Shown here: piece by piece, positions 45,085 to 56,311 of the stretch
How the letters are laid out: each line of letters starts with the position of its first letter
Position numbering within the stretch: the first letter of the stretch is position 1
Assembly (NCBI GenBank): GCA_037179385.1
Contig: CM074194.1
Coordinates: forward strand, 4,977,001 to 5,041,000
DNA from: Holothuria scabra
Lineage: Eukaryota; Echinodermata; Holothuroidea; Aspidochirotida; Holothuriidae
Direction of reading: 5' to 3'
Length of the DNA: 64,000 bases
Position numbers and translations under genes: made by a program
The notes under the pieces: generated by a model
What the model was told of the DNA's origin: nothing
The model's database searches: none
The model's input: the letters and a program-made list of their open reading frames with translations, nothing else

Positions 45085-46464
45085 CTTGAGAACAGTGGCG
45101 TAGCAAGGATGCCATTTTTAGGGGGCCTAGGTAACAAGTGGAGGCCTGGCTCCTACGAGGGTCAGGCTCGGCAAAACAATCTTTACAAACCCTCCAGATT
45201 GCCGGAAACGGCACTTCTCACGTGTTTAAAGCTGGATGTACCCAGCCTTGAAATACGAATCGCATGTATGTCACTTTTCAGATAATTAGAGTAAAAATCA
45301 GTCTATGAAAAATGGTAACACATAAACTTTTCAGAGACCCCAAAACTGTGCATTTCTGATTTGTGGCCTGGGGGATTAGATTAAAGGGAACCGGTATCTC
45401 CCTTTCCCTTGGGAAAAATTGTTAACTTCAGGACGTAGATCGCCGTTGCGATTGAATGTATTTCAGCTATAATTGGAAAACCAAAAATAGTTGTTTCCCC
45501 TTCTGAGAAACTTTTCTTTGCGTTATATTTCCTAGATGCATACTAAATGTAATACATAGTACCTAGACTGTACTAGGTCTGGCAAACCTTTGAGCTGATT
45601 ATAGGCCTACTTTTTAGTATTTTCCCTTTTTAGGGAGCAGGAAATATTTCAAAATACTCACTTTTAGTCTTTGTAGAATTTTACAAGAGACATACATACT
45701 GCCAAAGAAACAATGTTTTCCGGTTTTCAGACGTGTCAAGATGCAAAATGGTGCAGTATTTGTTCAGTTATCGGTTTGACGATGTCAAAATTAAAATATT
45801 ACGAGTCAATCTCTCAAAATTTATGGAAGTATGGGAAACCCAGTGCCACCTAGTTAAAAGAGGACTTGCCGAAAAAATCGTTCTACAGTGGCCTTTGTCA
45901 TGGGCAGAAATGAGACACGACATAGGCTTACTTGAAAAGGATGAAAGTAAAAAAAAATTTCAAGGCAGTAGTTTACCCCTGGCATACTTTGTGTATGATA
46001 AAGTATAGGAATTTTCGTGTAAGAATGGTATCCAGTGTATGATCATACCGTGTTTTCAGTAAATCAACCAGCCATCCGAAAGGCAGAAAGGGTCTAAACC
46101 TAACAAAGTCACATTCGAGTTTGTCGTCGAAACGTTCGTTTCATCTTCGAAGTGAAATGCAACAAAAGACAGTGCAGATAATATACGGTATCTAATTTAG
46201 TGAAAGTAGGCTTTTTAAATTAATGACTTAATTTCATACATGTGAACAAAATGTGTTTTACACACATTCATGTATGTTTTCTTAATTGTTACACATTTTA
46301 TTTACTGATTTTGAAGAAAATACTTCAAAGTTTATTTCCGTTCAAACGTTTTATTTTTTCTCAATTACTTTATCAGGACACGAAAAATCTGGGGGATCCT
46401 GAGGAAAATCTGGGGGCCTAGGCCCCAGGTCCCCCCTCCCGGTGGCTACGCCACTGCTTGAGAA
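45085..46464. mobile_element. hAT-type element, copy 3, with perfect 8-bp target duplication
   Basis: The element proper is 45093-46456 (1364 bp), from CAGTGGCGTAGCAAGG to GTGGCTACGCCACTG. Identical CTTGAGAA repeats flank it at 45085-45092 and 46457-46464. The interior (CATACATACTGCCAAAGAAACA, GAAACTTTTCTTTGCGTTA, GCTGGATGTACCCAGCCTTG) is the reverse complement of hAT copy 2 with substitutions. It contains a 91-codon frame (45733-46008) with no recognisable transposase domain, so it is non-autonomous. Confidence 0.9.
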
Positions 46465-46936
46465 ACTGTCTTTGAAAGCTTTTCAGTGTTTCCACGAATG
46501 GGAACCGTTATAAGAACGTTAAAGAAGTCATTGGTATGATTTAAGTTGTAGCCCATAAATATTCCTAAATAAATACGGACAACTAAGCTCCCTCATGTAG
46601 AATTTAAAACAGATTTTTTTTCAAATATCGTTAATACTAGACAGCGCCAACGGCATAAGTTGTAAAGGCGTAGGCATCATATAGAATGGTGTTGTGCTAA
46701 TACATCACATGTACAGTTAACAAGGCATATGTAACGTGTTACTACCGATGAATTGCATTAAAATTGATCAAAATTTTAAACGTTCGGGCACTGTCTCGAC
46801 AGATGTAAAGCTGACTCAATGAAAGCCTCGACTGTGCAAAATCTTTTATTCCGAAAATTAGCTCTAACAGGTTTAATTTGCAGATACGTAAGAAAAAATG
46901 ATGCAACTGAATTCGAGGTTTTGCTACAAATTATCT

Positions 46937-46941
<5 letters not shown>
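46465..46941. other. Non-coding, no gene seen
   Basis: AT-rich interval between hAT copy 3 and the first AT microsatellite. Nothing is recognised. Confidence 0.4.
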
Positions 46942-46981
<40 letters not shown>

Positions 46982-47012
46982 ATATATATATATATATATA
47001 TATAAATATATG
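46942..47012 (+). repeat. (AT)n microsatellite, interrupted
   Basis: About 70 bp of alternating A and T, with a single C interruption at about 46980 and an AAAT break near the end. Confidence 0.95.
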
Positions 47013-47584
47013 GTTAAAGATAGCGAAACAACACTGGATACAGTGCTCAACCGATGGAAGCGAGTATAAATAATAAGAAAGTAAACACTTTTGCATTTCA
47101 AGATACAAGCTTGTTTCGTATAGGCATACGTTTGTAGCCTACACTCCTCATAATGTGTTATGTCATAATACCTTTTTATAATGAAGCATAGAGTGCTTAC
47201 CTTACTGATCTGTAAAACACTTAGATTTTGTGCGTATTTTAATAACCCGCGCACTCTTAAGCTATTTTGCGCGTTCTAGTTCTGCAGATAATACTTTCTT
47301 CTGTGGACGTCATAATGGGCGCTTAACCTCTATGATGTGTCTATAACACGCGCATCTCATTTTCATTTTGTTATTTTATAACAAATTTTATAACAGGTTT
47401 CTGCATCTTTTCGGAAATCCGCTGGCGAATAAACAATTGTGTTCAGCTGGATGGCATCAACTTTGATCTCTGGTTGGGCTTGCGTCAAACGAGAACTAGT
47501 GCTGTTCCAAAAAATTAGGCGCCTGCTCAGCATGTGAATTGCGAGCTGCTTCATCTGTTATTTGAACAAAGGTCAAACCAACTT

Positions 47585-47634
47585 GGTTTCATGGCTCAGT
47601 GGTTAGAGCGTCCGCACTAGAAAGCAGGAGGTCC
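47585..47634 (+). pseudogene. 5' half of a tRNA-like gene/SINE head, split by a LINE
   Basis: It reads GGTTTCA (acceptor strand), TG, then a D-arm GCTC-AGTGGTTA-GAGC with the Pol III A box TGGCTCAGTGG, then TCCGCACTAGAAAGC for the anticodon arm. It breaks at 47634. The remaining half resumes at 48724 after the LINE. The joined halves can form a 7-bp acceptor stem (with G-U pairs) and a D stem, but the anticodon loop comes out at 8 nt. This points to a tRNA pseudogene or SINE head rather than a working tRNA. Confidence 0.7.
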
Positions 47635-48738
47635 TGCCCGCACACCTATTGACAGTCCGCAAAGCAACTGCGTAGTGTTTACTCCTCTATCTGGTCCAAT
47701 TCTATGCCTAATTGTGATGTGTGTTCCCCTTCCTTAATACTTTCGTGTTCCATTTTGAAACAATTGTTTAGTGCGGACAAAAGCTTTGCCAAGGCATGTC
47801 GGAATACTAAGGATATTGTGAAAAAGTTACGACTGGATAATGTTACTGTCTCTATCGTTAACAAGCACCCCAACTACCCTTGGAGCAAAATTTGGGATTT
47901 AGTCTTCGGTTTGTTTCTTGATAATAAGCTTATTGATTTCCAGTGGAGACTAGCTCACCAAGTTCTTTATACGGGGAAAAGAATCAAAGACTGGGGTATG
48001 GGTGATGGTATTTGTCCCTTTGACGGTTGTACTGACGTAGAGACTTTCGTCCACATTTTTTGGGATTGTCCAAAAGTCCAGCCCATTCTAACATGGGTCA
48101 AAGATATTTTCACAAAGCTAGGAGGCAGTGTTGTTGATTTTGACACCCACTTGTTTATGTTTGGCTTTCCCGATATAAACTGCAGGAAGCAGGTTTTTAA
48201 CAGAATTTGGTTTATCTTCTGTGTGACTAAATTTATCCTCTGGAAATCAAGATGTTTACATGTTTTCGAGTTAGAAGTTCAAAGCTATCAAGAAATACTG
48301 TCAATAATTATCAAAACTATTAAAGACAGAATCGAAGCCGATTACAGAAGATTTTCGAAGGAAAAATTTTTCAAAATGTGGATTAAGGATAGGTCATGTG
48401 TTACCCTGGGGAATGGTGACCTTATTTATAATTTGTAACAAAGGTTTCATACTGTAATTACTGTTAACACTTGCATTTTATTTATTTTCCAATTTTCGTA
48501 GGTACATATGTATATGAGTCAAGAAAAGAAGATTTCTTCCTTCCAATTTAAAATGTGATGTAAGTTAATTGAATTATGATGTTAATGTAATGATATTGTA
48601 AGTTGAATTAATTAGTTGGTAAATATTTGTAAGTATTATATTTATTTTCCAACCTATGTTTTATATATATGTACATATGTATATATTTTCAAGATGGGAA
48701 TAAAGTTCTTCCTTAAAAAAAAAGAAAGCGGGAGGTCC
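47620..48738 (+). mobile_element. 5'-truncated Tx1/L1-like LINE with poly(A) and 15-bp target duplication
   Basis: The LINE body is 47635-48723. It is bounded by GAAAGCAGGAGGTCC (47620-47634) and GAAAGCGGGAGGTCC (48724-48738), a target duplication with 14 of 15 identical bases. The 3' end has GGGAATAAAGTTCTTCC and then a run of nine A, the usual LINE polyadenylation pattern. The target duplication corresponds to the anticodon-stem to variable-loop part of the tRNA-like sequence, so the insertion split that sequence cleanly. The 5' end is truncated within ORF2. Confidence 0.88.
47653..48438 (+). pseudogene. LINE ORF2 C-terminal part (zf-RVT-like), open but 5'-truncated
   Basis: The open frame continues upstream of the first ATG (47704) to a stop at 47650, so the ATG is internal to the original ORF2. 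The protein has DFQWRLAHQVLYTGKRIKDW, then CPFDGCTDVETFVHIFWDC, a CX4C...H...C zinc-binding motif, then PILTWVKDIF and LFMFGFPDIN. This order is the C-terminal domain after the reverse transcriptase in Tx1/L1-like LINEs (Pfam zf-RVT type). It is intact over about 260 codons without a stop, which implies a younger insertion than the other LINEs here. The endonuclease and RT core are missing. Confidence 0.85.
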
Positions 48739-48774
48739 CGAGTTCGAATCCCGGTGGAGTCAACATCGTTTTTT
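48724..48774 (+). pseudogene. 3' half of the split tRNA-like gene/SINE head
   Basis: GGTCCCGAGTTCGAATCCCG carries the B box and T-arm, followed by the 3' acceptor strand TGGAGTC ending at 48761. TTTTTT at about 48769-48774 is a Pol III terminator. It pairs with the half at 47585-47634. The text after the terminator (CACCTCAGCCGGATTTTCCA) could be a short SINE body. A (AT)64 tract follows. Confidence 0.75.
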
Positions 48775-48806
48775 CACCTCAGCCGGATTTTCCAGCTTTA
48801 CCAATT

Positions 48807-48939
<133 letters not shown>

Positions 48940-48958
48940 CGTTTTTTTTTTTTTTTTG

Positions 48959-51900
48959 TTTCCGTCATCGTCAGGACAAAAATGTTGAATATATATGACA
49001 AAATGTTTCATGAGATATGTGAAAAACTGTAACCAGGTTCAAGAATTTTCATGAAACAAAGAGACATGTCGAATAAGATGGATAAGTGAAAATGCTAAAA
49101 GTCAAAGAGAGTATCGCCAAACATTGGAGAAAGAAAATATCCAGTACATCCAAGCGATCCTACCCCTAGGGATTTCCGTCCATGCTGCTGACTTATTTTG
49201 ATTACTCTTAATTACTTTTATTCTAGTTTCTTTCTACAAAACTCAAAATTTGAAATCCGTACTCTCCTGGTAAGCTTAGTTAAGTTCCTGCCAACACAAG
49301 TCAAGATGGTCTATATATTTCATTCAATCACGGTCATTACGGAGCTTAAGATATCAGTGTCAACGTCTTCTCAGTTGTGAAACCTTTGCGTTACAACCTT
49401 GTTCGTAAACAGAATGAGAAGTAACATCCGCTGTTACAGGTTTTGTCTAGAGCACTAAGGCAGATGTAGCCTATGCCTACCTCTAAGTTCTGACATATAC
49501 CTAGCAGCTCTGTGCTTAAACCAACAAACACGAAGAGCAGGTGCTTAGAAATACAGCCGAATTACATTTATCCAGTAAAAGAATTGGTGAACCATAGCAT
49601 ACATTAAAAGTTCCTACACTGAGTATGAACAACAGAAATCTACATAGGCCTATTCGTTGTGAAGGAAACAAATAAGTAGATGGGTAAGATAATGATTTCC
49701 ACAATTTAAATCTACTCAAATCGTCAAAAAACCACTATAAAAGTAATAGATATTAAACCCTTTGTGTTGTGGAAGATGCTCAGAGCAGTCTTTAAAATGT
49801 GTGCAACATGTCGAGAATAATTTAATTTCCCCTTCAAGATCGTGGTGTAGCTTCGTTTATTACAAGGTGTAGCAGCAAGTGAATTGTTTTTCCTTGTCAT
49901 CACGATCATAAGGACGTGTTGGTGCATTGGATCTCTTTGATGTGACAATCAATTACAAATAAGTGTCTCCTGACGCCTGTGCTTAATTTCATATGGAAGA
50001 CTAATACAATCTATCGCCATATCTAATTTTGTATCTGTCAGGGACATGAATTATCTAAGACTTTAATTCTCTTCGATATAGCTAAAGACTACATTCGCTT
50101 TACTTTCTTTGAAATTTTTCGTCAAAGATTCGATCGTTGCCAGCTTTCAAAGACATTAACATCGTCTGATTCATGTGTCACACGCCATGTAGATCGCTGA
50201 GCGACGTTGCGTCGTTTTAAATTTTCGACTGAATGTTAACTGATATCAAATCAAAACACATAACTACCTCAAAATCCCATCTTTTATTTCTCATACAAAA
50301 TTGAATAATATTTAAAAAAGGGGATTGATTTAACGTCAAGGAGTCCTTCAGGGCTACATGTGACTGTTGATACAGGTGTGTGTTATTCCATGTCCTTAGT
50401 ACAAGCATACCACTCCGGGGTAGGGGGTTTTCGAAGACTGTTTTGAAATGCGCAAGTTTATACACTCTACTAGTCGAATTTAAGAATTTCTTGAAATTAG
50501 AAAAAGCGTGGTATTTGGTCTTGTTTTTGCTTTTCAATAATGTTCAGTTCGTTTCCTGGAGTCCTGTGGTTTTCGGATGGTCTGCATGAATAAATAACTC
50601 TCCATTACAATACCTTGTTACTTCGACAAAATTCACAACTTCAAAAATTGACCGTCCATGCTTGGAACAAGTGAACTTTGATGGCAGTTTCTGAAACTTT
50701 AGCCATATTTTGTACCATTTCTATGTTAAAGTGTTTTGTTCACTGTCTTTCATCCATGACAATTACATTCACGCCAAACTTATGTAAATATGAATGTTTG
50801 TATGATTTTTGTAGGAGAAGAAAAATGCTTAAGAGGAGAAAGGAAGGTCATTAAGCTTTTGCTAGGGGCAGAATTAAAAGATAAATCTGATAGACTTTCT
50901 GTTTTTTACTTTTTCAACTGTTTGGATAATGAACGAAGTATTTATAACATTTAACGAAGGTTCGGACAGAACTTACGTTTGAAAGGCTATGCAGAATATA
51001 AACACTTCAAATTTTCAACATGAAGAAACTTAACAAGCATATGTTACACTCTCTGAAAGGGTTGGTCAAATTTGACAACTTTGCACTTACTAGTTAGTAT
51101 TCAAAACTTTTGATAACTATTGGATACAATTTATTAATATTTTGGTCAAATTTGATCAAAGTATGGTCAAGAGTTTGACTAATATTTGGTTTTTTTTGAT
51201 GGATAGTTGACTGGAGTTTTGTATTGTGCAAGACGGTCACCTGAGCCTGTGCCTGGGCAAAATTCCCACGATTAGGTTCGTAAACTGTCTACATATCTGA
51301 CAGATAGAGGCTACCATCACCTAGGACTTGGTACATTAACTACTTGTCCTCTGCCCCTCTCTGCAGGACAAGTAAATGTACTGTGTTGCATCATATCACA
51401 ATTGTCCACATTCCCTTTGCTTTTAAATCTTTATGTTAATCCATTGAAGCATGGTATAAATTACTTTGCAAATCAGAAACACGTTCCTCCGTCCATTGCA
51501 AGGTCAAACCAATTGTTCATACACAGAAGAAGGAAACCAAAACATTTTGTCCATCATTAAAGGAGGTGAAAACTTCCTTGCTTTAATTTTACTCCACGCT
51601 ATATCGTAAAAAATAACTGTAGAACTACGTTTCAGAAGTTTGTAAATATCAAACATTCCGTGTGGATGTTACTTTTATTCACATGCATGATTTGAATTTT
51701 AACATCCTTACTCTCCTTTCTTACATTTGCTGTAACTTTATATTTTTCCAGAATTATGCAGAGTTGTAATCTCAAAGTTTATAACATTTGCTGTTAAATT
51801 ACTGAAGAAAACTAAAGGAACGCATAAATATTGCAGTACTTCAGAATTAAACCTTAGTTTTAACAGTCTTTAGCCATTTTTCCCTATGATGCTCCATGTA

Positions 51901-53236
51901 CTTAAATCCCATCGCCCCGTGAGGAGGAAGAAATATTGTAATCACTTTACCAGTTTGGGTATAAATGCCAATGCTAGCTGATAATGACATGGTTGCCAAG
52001 GTATTGGTCTGTATTGTGAAGTTAGTAACAATAGGGTCCAAACTAAAGTGGGGAACCTCCATGTAACCGAGCCTCTGTACCTAGAGGAAGGATCAAAAGG
52101 TGTCTGTATGTGTGCGTCCACTTTCTTTGCCTACACCTTTCAGTCAACTAGAACAATTTTCTTGAAACTCCATGATGTGGTAACACAGGAGGATTCGTAG
52201 ACCGTTTTCAAGCAATTAAAAAAGATTGTTGGATAGAGTATGGTACACGTTGTTGTTTTTTCAGTGTCGGTTACTTCTGGCCAAAAAAGATTCACCCAAA
52301 ACCTCCACAACTCTTAGTAATTGCTTGTGGGAAAGTGTCATTTATCTACAGTATCGCTTATTACATCATCAGAAGTCATAGGAAAAATAAAGGACGGTCG
52401 TTCTTTTTGCTGTATTTCTGTACTGGAACATCTTACTGACATGAAACTTAAAACTTACAACGAGAATGTCTCGAACTTCGAAAATACAAACTTTCAGGTG
52501 ATGGAAGGGAAAATGTTACCGTGCAAATTTGAAAGGAGGGTTTAAAGTGACACCAAGTTTGATATGTCAAAGGGGTACCCATTTTAAGCGTTTCGGTGAA
52601 ATTTACATTGAGATCCGACGTGTGCTTCTAAAGATATGAGTATGTTCATTTGTCACATTTTAACAAAGGTTGATCTTTAGGCCAACACATTTATCATCAC
52701 CTCCTCATGTTAATGGACTGTGTTTTGTTTTCTTTTTAACTGTAAAACCAATTTTGGTCTTACTAATGTCACATTATCAGACCGATTGTAATTAGTTAAG
52801 TGGCATGAGAACTTAACAGCTCTTGCATTCATACATTCAGGTTAATTACCTTCAAAACCTTCAAGGTCAAGACAACTGTCTGAAAGAATAAAGGAAAACA
52901 AAAGATTCTTTGACAATGTGAGGAAGTGATGTAACCTCTGCTTCCCTCAAACTCACTTTGAAACAAAAATCATCACACTGTAGATTTGGCTCCTCTTTCA
53001 CCTACGTAGATTTATTTTTTGGTTTAACTTCTCCTTTAAGCAACAAGTTGCTTTGGGAACATCTCCTAGTGGACCTCAAACTTGGTGGGCAGGTATTCCG
53101 TAGCTAGCAAAAGTTGTTGCACTCCAAAAGGTAAAGGATGTCAAAGGTCAAATAATTTATCCTAACATGAGCAATTCATAGGTAAAAAGGAACTAAAATT
53201 GAAGGAGTGATTTTTATTGGAAATGCTGTTGTTGAA
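48959..53236. other. Non-coding, no gene recognised
   Basis: 4.3 kb with short frames only. GGTCAAATTTGA occurs twice near 51063-51075 and 51143-51155. A weak match to the GACCTTTGACCTCC repeat lies at about 53085-53160. No protein family is recognised. Confidence 0.4.
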
Positions 53237-53308
53237 AGTGTGATCCCTTTAATTGTCTTCTTCTGCTGCTTGTCCATTGATACGATGATTACTGCAACGC
53301 AAGGAGAG

Positions 53309-54131
53309 TTAAGTCCTGCAAAACCTCAGGTGGGCCGCCAGCCCGGCCTGCGAACGGCAGAGTCGTCCGCAAGAACGACAAGCGAACCTAGTTGTTGGCA
53401 AAGAATGTCTCATTTGATGTCTTTGATCATAGTCTCTTCGGAGTTTCTTTTCAATTACTGCTCTCCAGATACTTCTCTTCCTGGCATCTTGTTCCCAGCT
53501 GTTGTAATTTATTCCAGAGCGCTCCATGTGCCCCTTCAGCACATCCTTCAAGCGAAACTTCTGCCTGTAATCGTTCTCCCTGGACAAGCTGTCCATGTAA
53601 TACTGCTTTGGGGAGCCTGGTGTCCGGCATGCGATGAACATGCTCTGCCTAGGAAAGCTGTGATGCTGTACTTAATGACTCTGTACTAACTGTTTTAGCT
53701 CTTTCCAGCACAGCAACATCCGGCACCCTGTACTGTCAGCGAATACCCATGATTTGGCGCAGATGGCGAAGCTGCGTCGCGGTCAGTTTCTTGATGTGGG
53801 TACGGTAGAGGGCCATGCACTCTGTTGAGTAGAGAAGCGCTGGTAGGACTGCCGCATTATACACTTTTAGTTTGGTTTCTCTCTTCATGCCATGTCTACA
53901 CCACAGACGATTGTAAAGGGCCCCGAAAGCTTTGGTGGCCGCTTGAATTCGCCGTTCAACCTCCCGGTCAGGTGTGTTCGAACTGGAAATGACAGTACCA
54001 AGATAGCTGAAGTGTTCATTTCTTGACAGGGCCGTCTCATTCCCCGGCACATCCGGGCATACTCCCAAGCCATCTGGTCGGGGTTGAAAGAGTAGTTCTG
54101 TCTTGGATAAATTTATCTTAGGGCTAAACAA
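53309..54131 (-). pseudogene. LINE RT thumb/C-terminal region with C2HC zinc finger
   Basis: It reads KINLSKTELLFQPRPDG, then FSYLGTVISSSNT, KLKVYNAAVLPALLYSTECM and LRHLRQIMGIR up to a stop at 53736. After a break it continues with FRLKDVLKGHMERSGINYNS, WEQDARKRSIWR, and a final finger CRSCGRLC...AGLAAHLRFC. This is the common C-terminal arrangement of a large group of invertebrate LINEs. The finger is the last recognisable motif before the stop at 53309. Confidence 0.85.
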
Positions 54132-55428
54132 GTGGGATGCTCATTGAAGAGGTCAACAATTTCTTGGATGTAATCTGCATTTGTTGCAACCAAAGCAGAA
54201 TCATCGGTATAGAAAAGTTTTCACTCACATAATTCTCTAGTCTTTGTTAAGGCTTTCAGTCTAAAAATGATTGAAGAGCTTGCAGCCTGATCGGGTTTTC
54301 AAGTGAACCCCTTTGTTGAGGTTGTGTCCCATAGTTTTTAAAACTGCTGCTAGGTATAATGTGAAGAGATTAGGCGCTAAAACACAGCCTTGCTTTACTC
54401 CATGATTGATTGTTAATGCATTACTGGTGTTTTCACCAATAGATCCCTTCCCATACATGCCTTCATGAAAGCTTTGGATTATATTTACAACTTTCCTCTG
54501 GCAGCCATATAGTTTCAGCACCTTACAAAGTGTCTCTCTGTCCACAGTGTCGAAGGCCTTCGAGAAATCTACGAAAACCACGTACAGTGCTTGGTGTTGT
54601 TCAATGGCTTTTTCCTGGAGCTGTCGAAGAGTGAAGATCATATTTATAGTTGGCCTGTTTACACTGAAGCCACACTGGCTCTCTGGAAGCATCTCCTCCG
54701 AGATCTTCTTAATGCGATTTAGGATGATTTTGGCCAAAAATTTACCTGCTATTGACAACTGGGAGATGCCACGGTGGTTACCACATTCATTTCTAAGACC
54801 CTTCTTCTTGTAGATGGTTACTATGACTGCATCTTTCAAGTCTTGAGGGACGCCCGAGTTCATCAAACGATTATTTTACAATCGAAGTAGTTCCTACCGC
54901 AGAGACTGGACACAATTCTTCCACAGATCTGCAAAGATGCCACCTTGGCCACGAGCCTTGCCACACTTTGTAATCTTCAGTGCTTCCTCTAATTCTATGA
55001 CTGTGGTTCTGGGAGCTTTTCCCTGGTTTCTTTCTTCTGAATCAAGTGGCAAGCATTAGGGTCTGCTGATCCCTGCTGATTGAGAAAATCGTTGAAGTGT
55101 TCCTTCCACCTTGCTCTCATTTCTTCCAGGTTTGTATGAAGATGGTTATCTTCTGCACTCTTCACTTGGGCTACAGCATTAGTTCTTGCTCCATAGATGG
55201 CTTTCAATCCCGGGAAGATGCCATATGAGACATACTTGTCTCTTGTAGTTCTACTGCTTTCTTGCTCCACCACATGTCCTTCATGGCTCTGATTTCTGTC
55301 TGTACCCTGACCTTTAAACGTTTGAAGGAAGACTCTGTGAATCTTAAGTTTAGTCTGGGGTGTTTGTTGTACGCTTTTTGCTTTTCTTGTAGTAGGCTCT
55401 GGATAATTTCCTTATCTCTAACAGCCAA
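54130..55428 (-). pseudogene. LINE linker and reverse transcriptase, broken
   Basis: The linker (SKKAVELQET, then RARWKEHFNDFLNQQGSADP) has frameshifts at about 55220-55270 and stops near 54995 and 54885. The RT runs from KDAVIVTIYKKKGLRNECGN (motif 0/1) through YVVFVDFSKAFDTV (motif A) and HGVKQGCVLAPNLF (motif B), to FYTDD at 54200-54214 (motif C). Most LINEs have YADD at motif C, so the Thr here is unusual. An in-frame stop lies just upstream of motif C and a frameshift just downstream, near 54130. Confidence 0.88.
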
Positions 55429-55429
55429 T

Positions 55430-56285
55430 CGGGTGATTTCTTCAACGGATGGCCTAGTACAGCTTCAGCTGAAGAGTGAGTGGATACTTTCAGTCTAGTC
55501 CATAGTTCTTCAACATCATTGCTGTCGATCTTATTGCCATCCAGGGTGGTTGAAATTCCTAGAGCCAGTCTTTCCTGCTGCTCACTGCTTTTAAGCTTTT
55601 TTGTGTCCAGTTTCTTGGCTAGTTTATTTGCAGGTGCCTTCCTTCTAGGAAAGGATGGTTTGAGTCTACGTTTTGTGAGCACTATGTAATGATCAGTTGA
55701 ACACTCTGCACCCCTCATGGACTTTGTTGACAATACTTCTGGCAAGCTGGACTTCCATGTCAGAATATAGTCAAGCAGATGATAGTGTTTGGATCCTGGA
55801 TGCATCCATGTGTAGTAGTTCTTATCTGGCTGGTAAAAATAGGTTTTGGTAATACATAGTCCACGCTGAGTACAGAAGTTCAACAGCAAATCTCCGTTCG
55901 AATTTTTCTCACACTTACCAAATTTTCCGATGTCTCTTTACGTGATGTGGTCATGACCCACTCTAGCATTTAAATCTTTTTCTGCTTCAGTGTGCATCAT
56001 GTTGTATACACAAATTACCGTCACGCACCGCTGGCTAGCTGTCGGTGTGCGTAGGCTCACGATTCTTTCTGTTACTCCAATTGGTAGTGATACCATCCTG
56101 CTAACACTCTGATTTGATATGGCAAAGGCAACACCAGCTTCACGCGCTTTGTCTGATCTCTCGCTCCAGAGGAAAGTGAAGTTATCCTCACGAAGCTGAC
56201 CTTGACCTTTCAACCTGGTTTCTTGCAAAGCAGAAACATCGATGCTATAGCGTTCTTATACCATTGCAATAAGTGCAATACGTCT
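55430..56285 (-). pseudogene. LINE AP-endonuclease domain, truncated and broken
   Basis: It begins inside the domain with ERYSIDVSALQETRLKGQGQL, followed by FLWSERSDKAREAGVAFAIS, then LNARVGHDHIT and an in-frame TAA at about 55941. It resumes in the same frame with RDIGKFGKCEKNSNGDLLLN and continues with LLDYILTWKSSLPEV, MRGAECSTDHYIVLTKRRLK and LGHPLKKSPDWL. These are the LQETR, AGVAFAI, DYI and S.DH.L landmarks of the exonuclease-endonuclease-phosphatase fold used for target nicking. The catalytic N-terminal residues are lost. A frameshift near 55430-55440 separates it from the linker. Confidence 0.85.
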
Positions 56286-56311
56286 TTAAGGTCGACAGTG
56301 TGATCCCTTTA

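Larger units (their letters stand above)
53237..56311 (-). mobile_element. APE-type LINE, nearly complete, with 15-bp exact target duplication
   Basis: AGTGTGATCCCTTTA occurs at 53237-53251 and again at 56297-56311, so the insertion is 53252-56296 (about 3.05 kb), reading on the minus strand. In transcription order it encodes an AP-endonuclease (truncated at its N-terminus), a linker, a reverse transcriptase and a C-terminal zinc finger. Its 3' end is a short A/G-rich tail (AGCAGCAGAAGAAGACAA) instead of a long poly(A). The coding sequence has several frameshifts and stops. The exact duplication against a broken coding region could mean the source copy was already defective or that decay has been fast. 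The clade is not assigned with confidence. Confidence 0.9.

Noticed and set aside
47585..48761. tRNA gene with a large intron
   Set aside because: The intervening 1.1 kb is a LINE with poly(A) and target duplication, so it is an insertion and not a tRNA intron.
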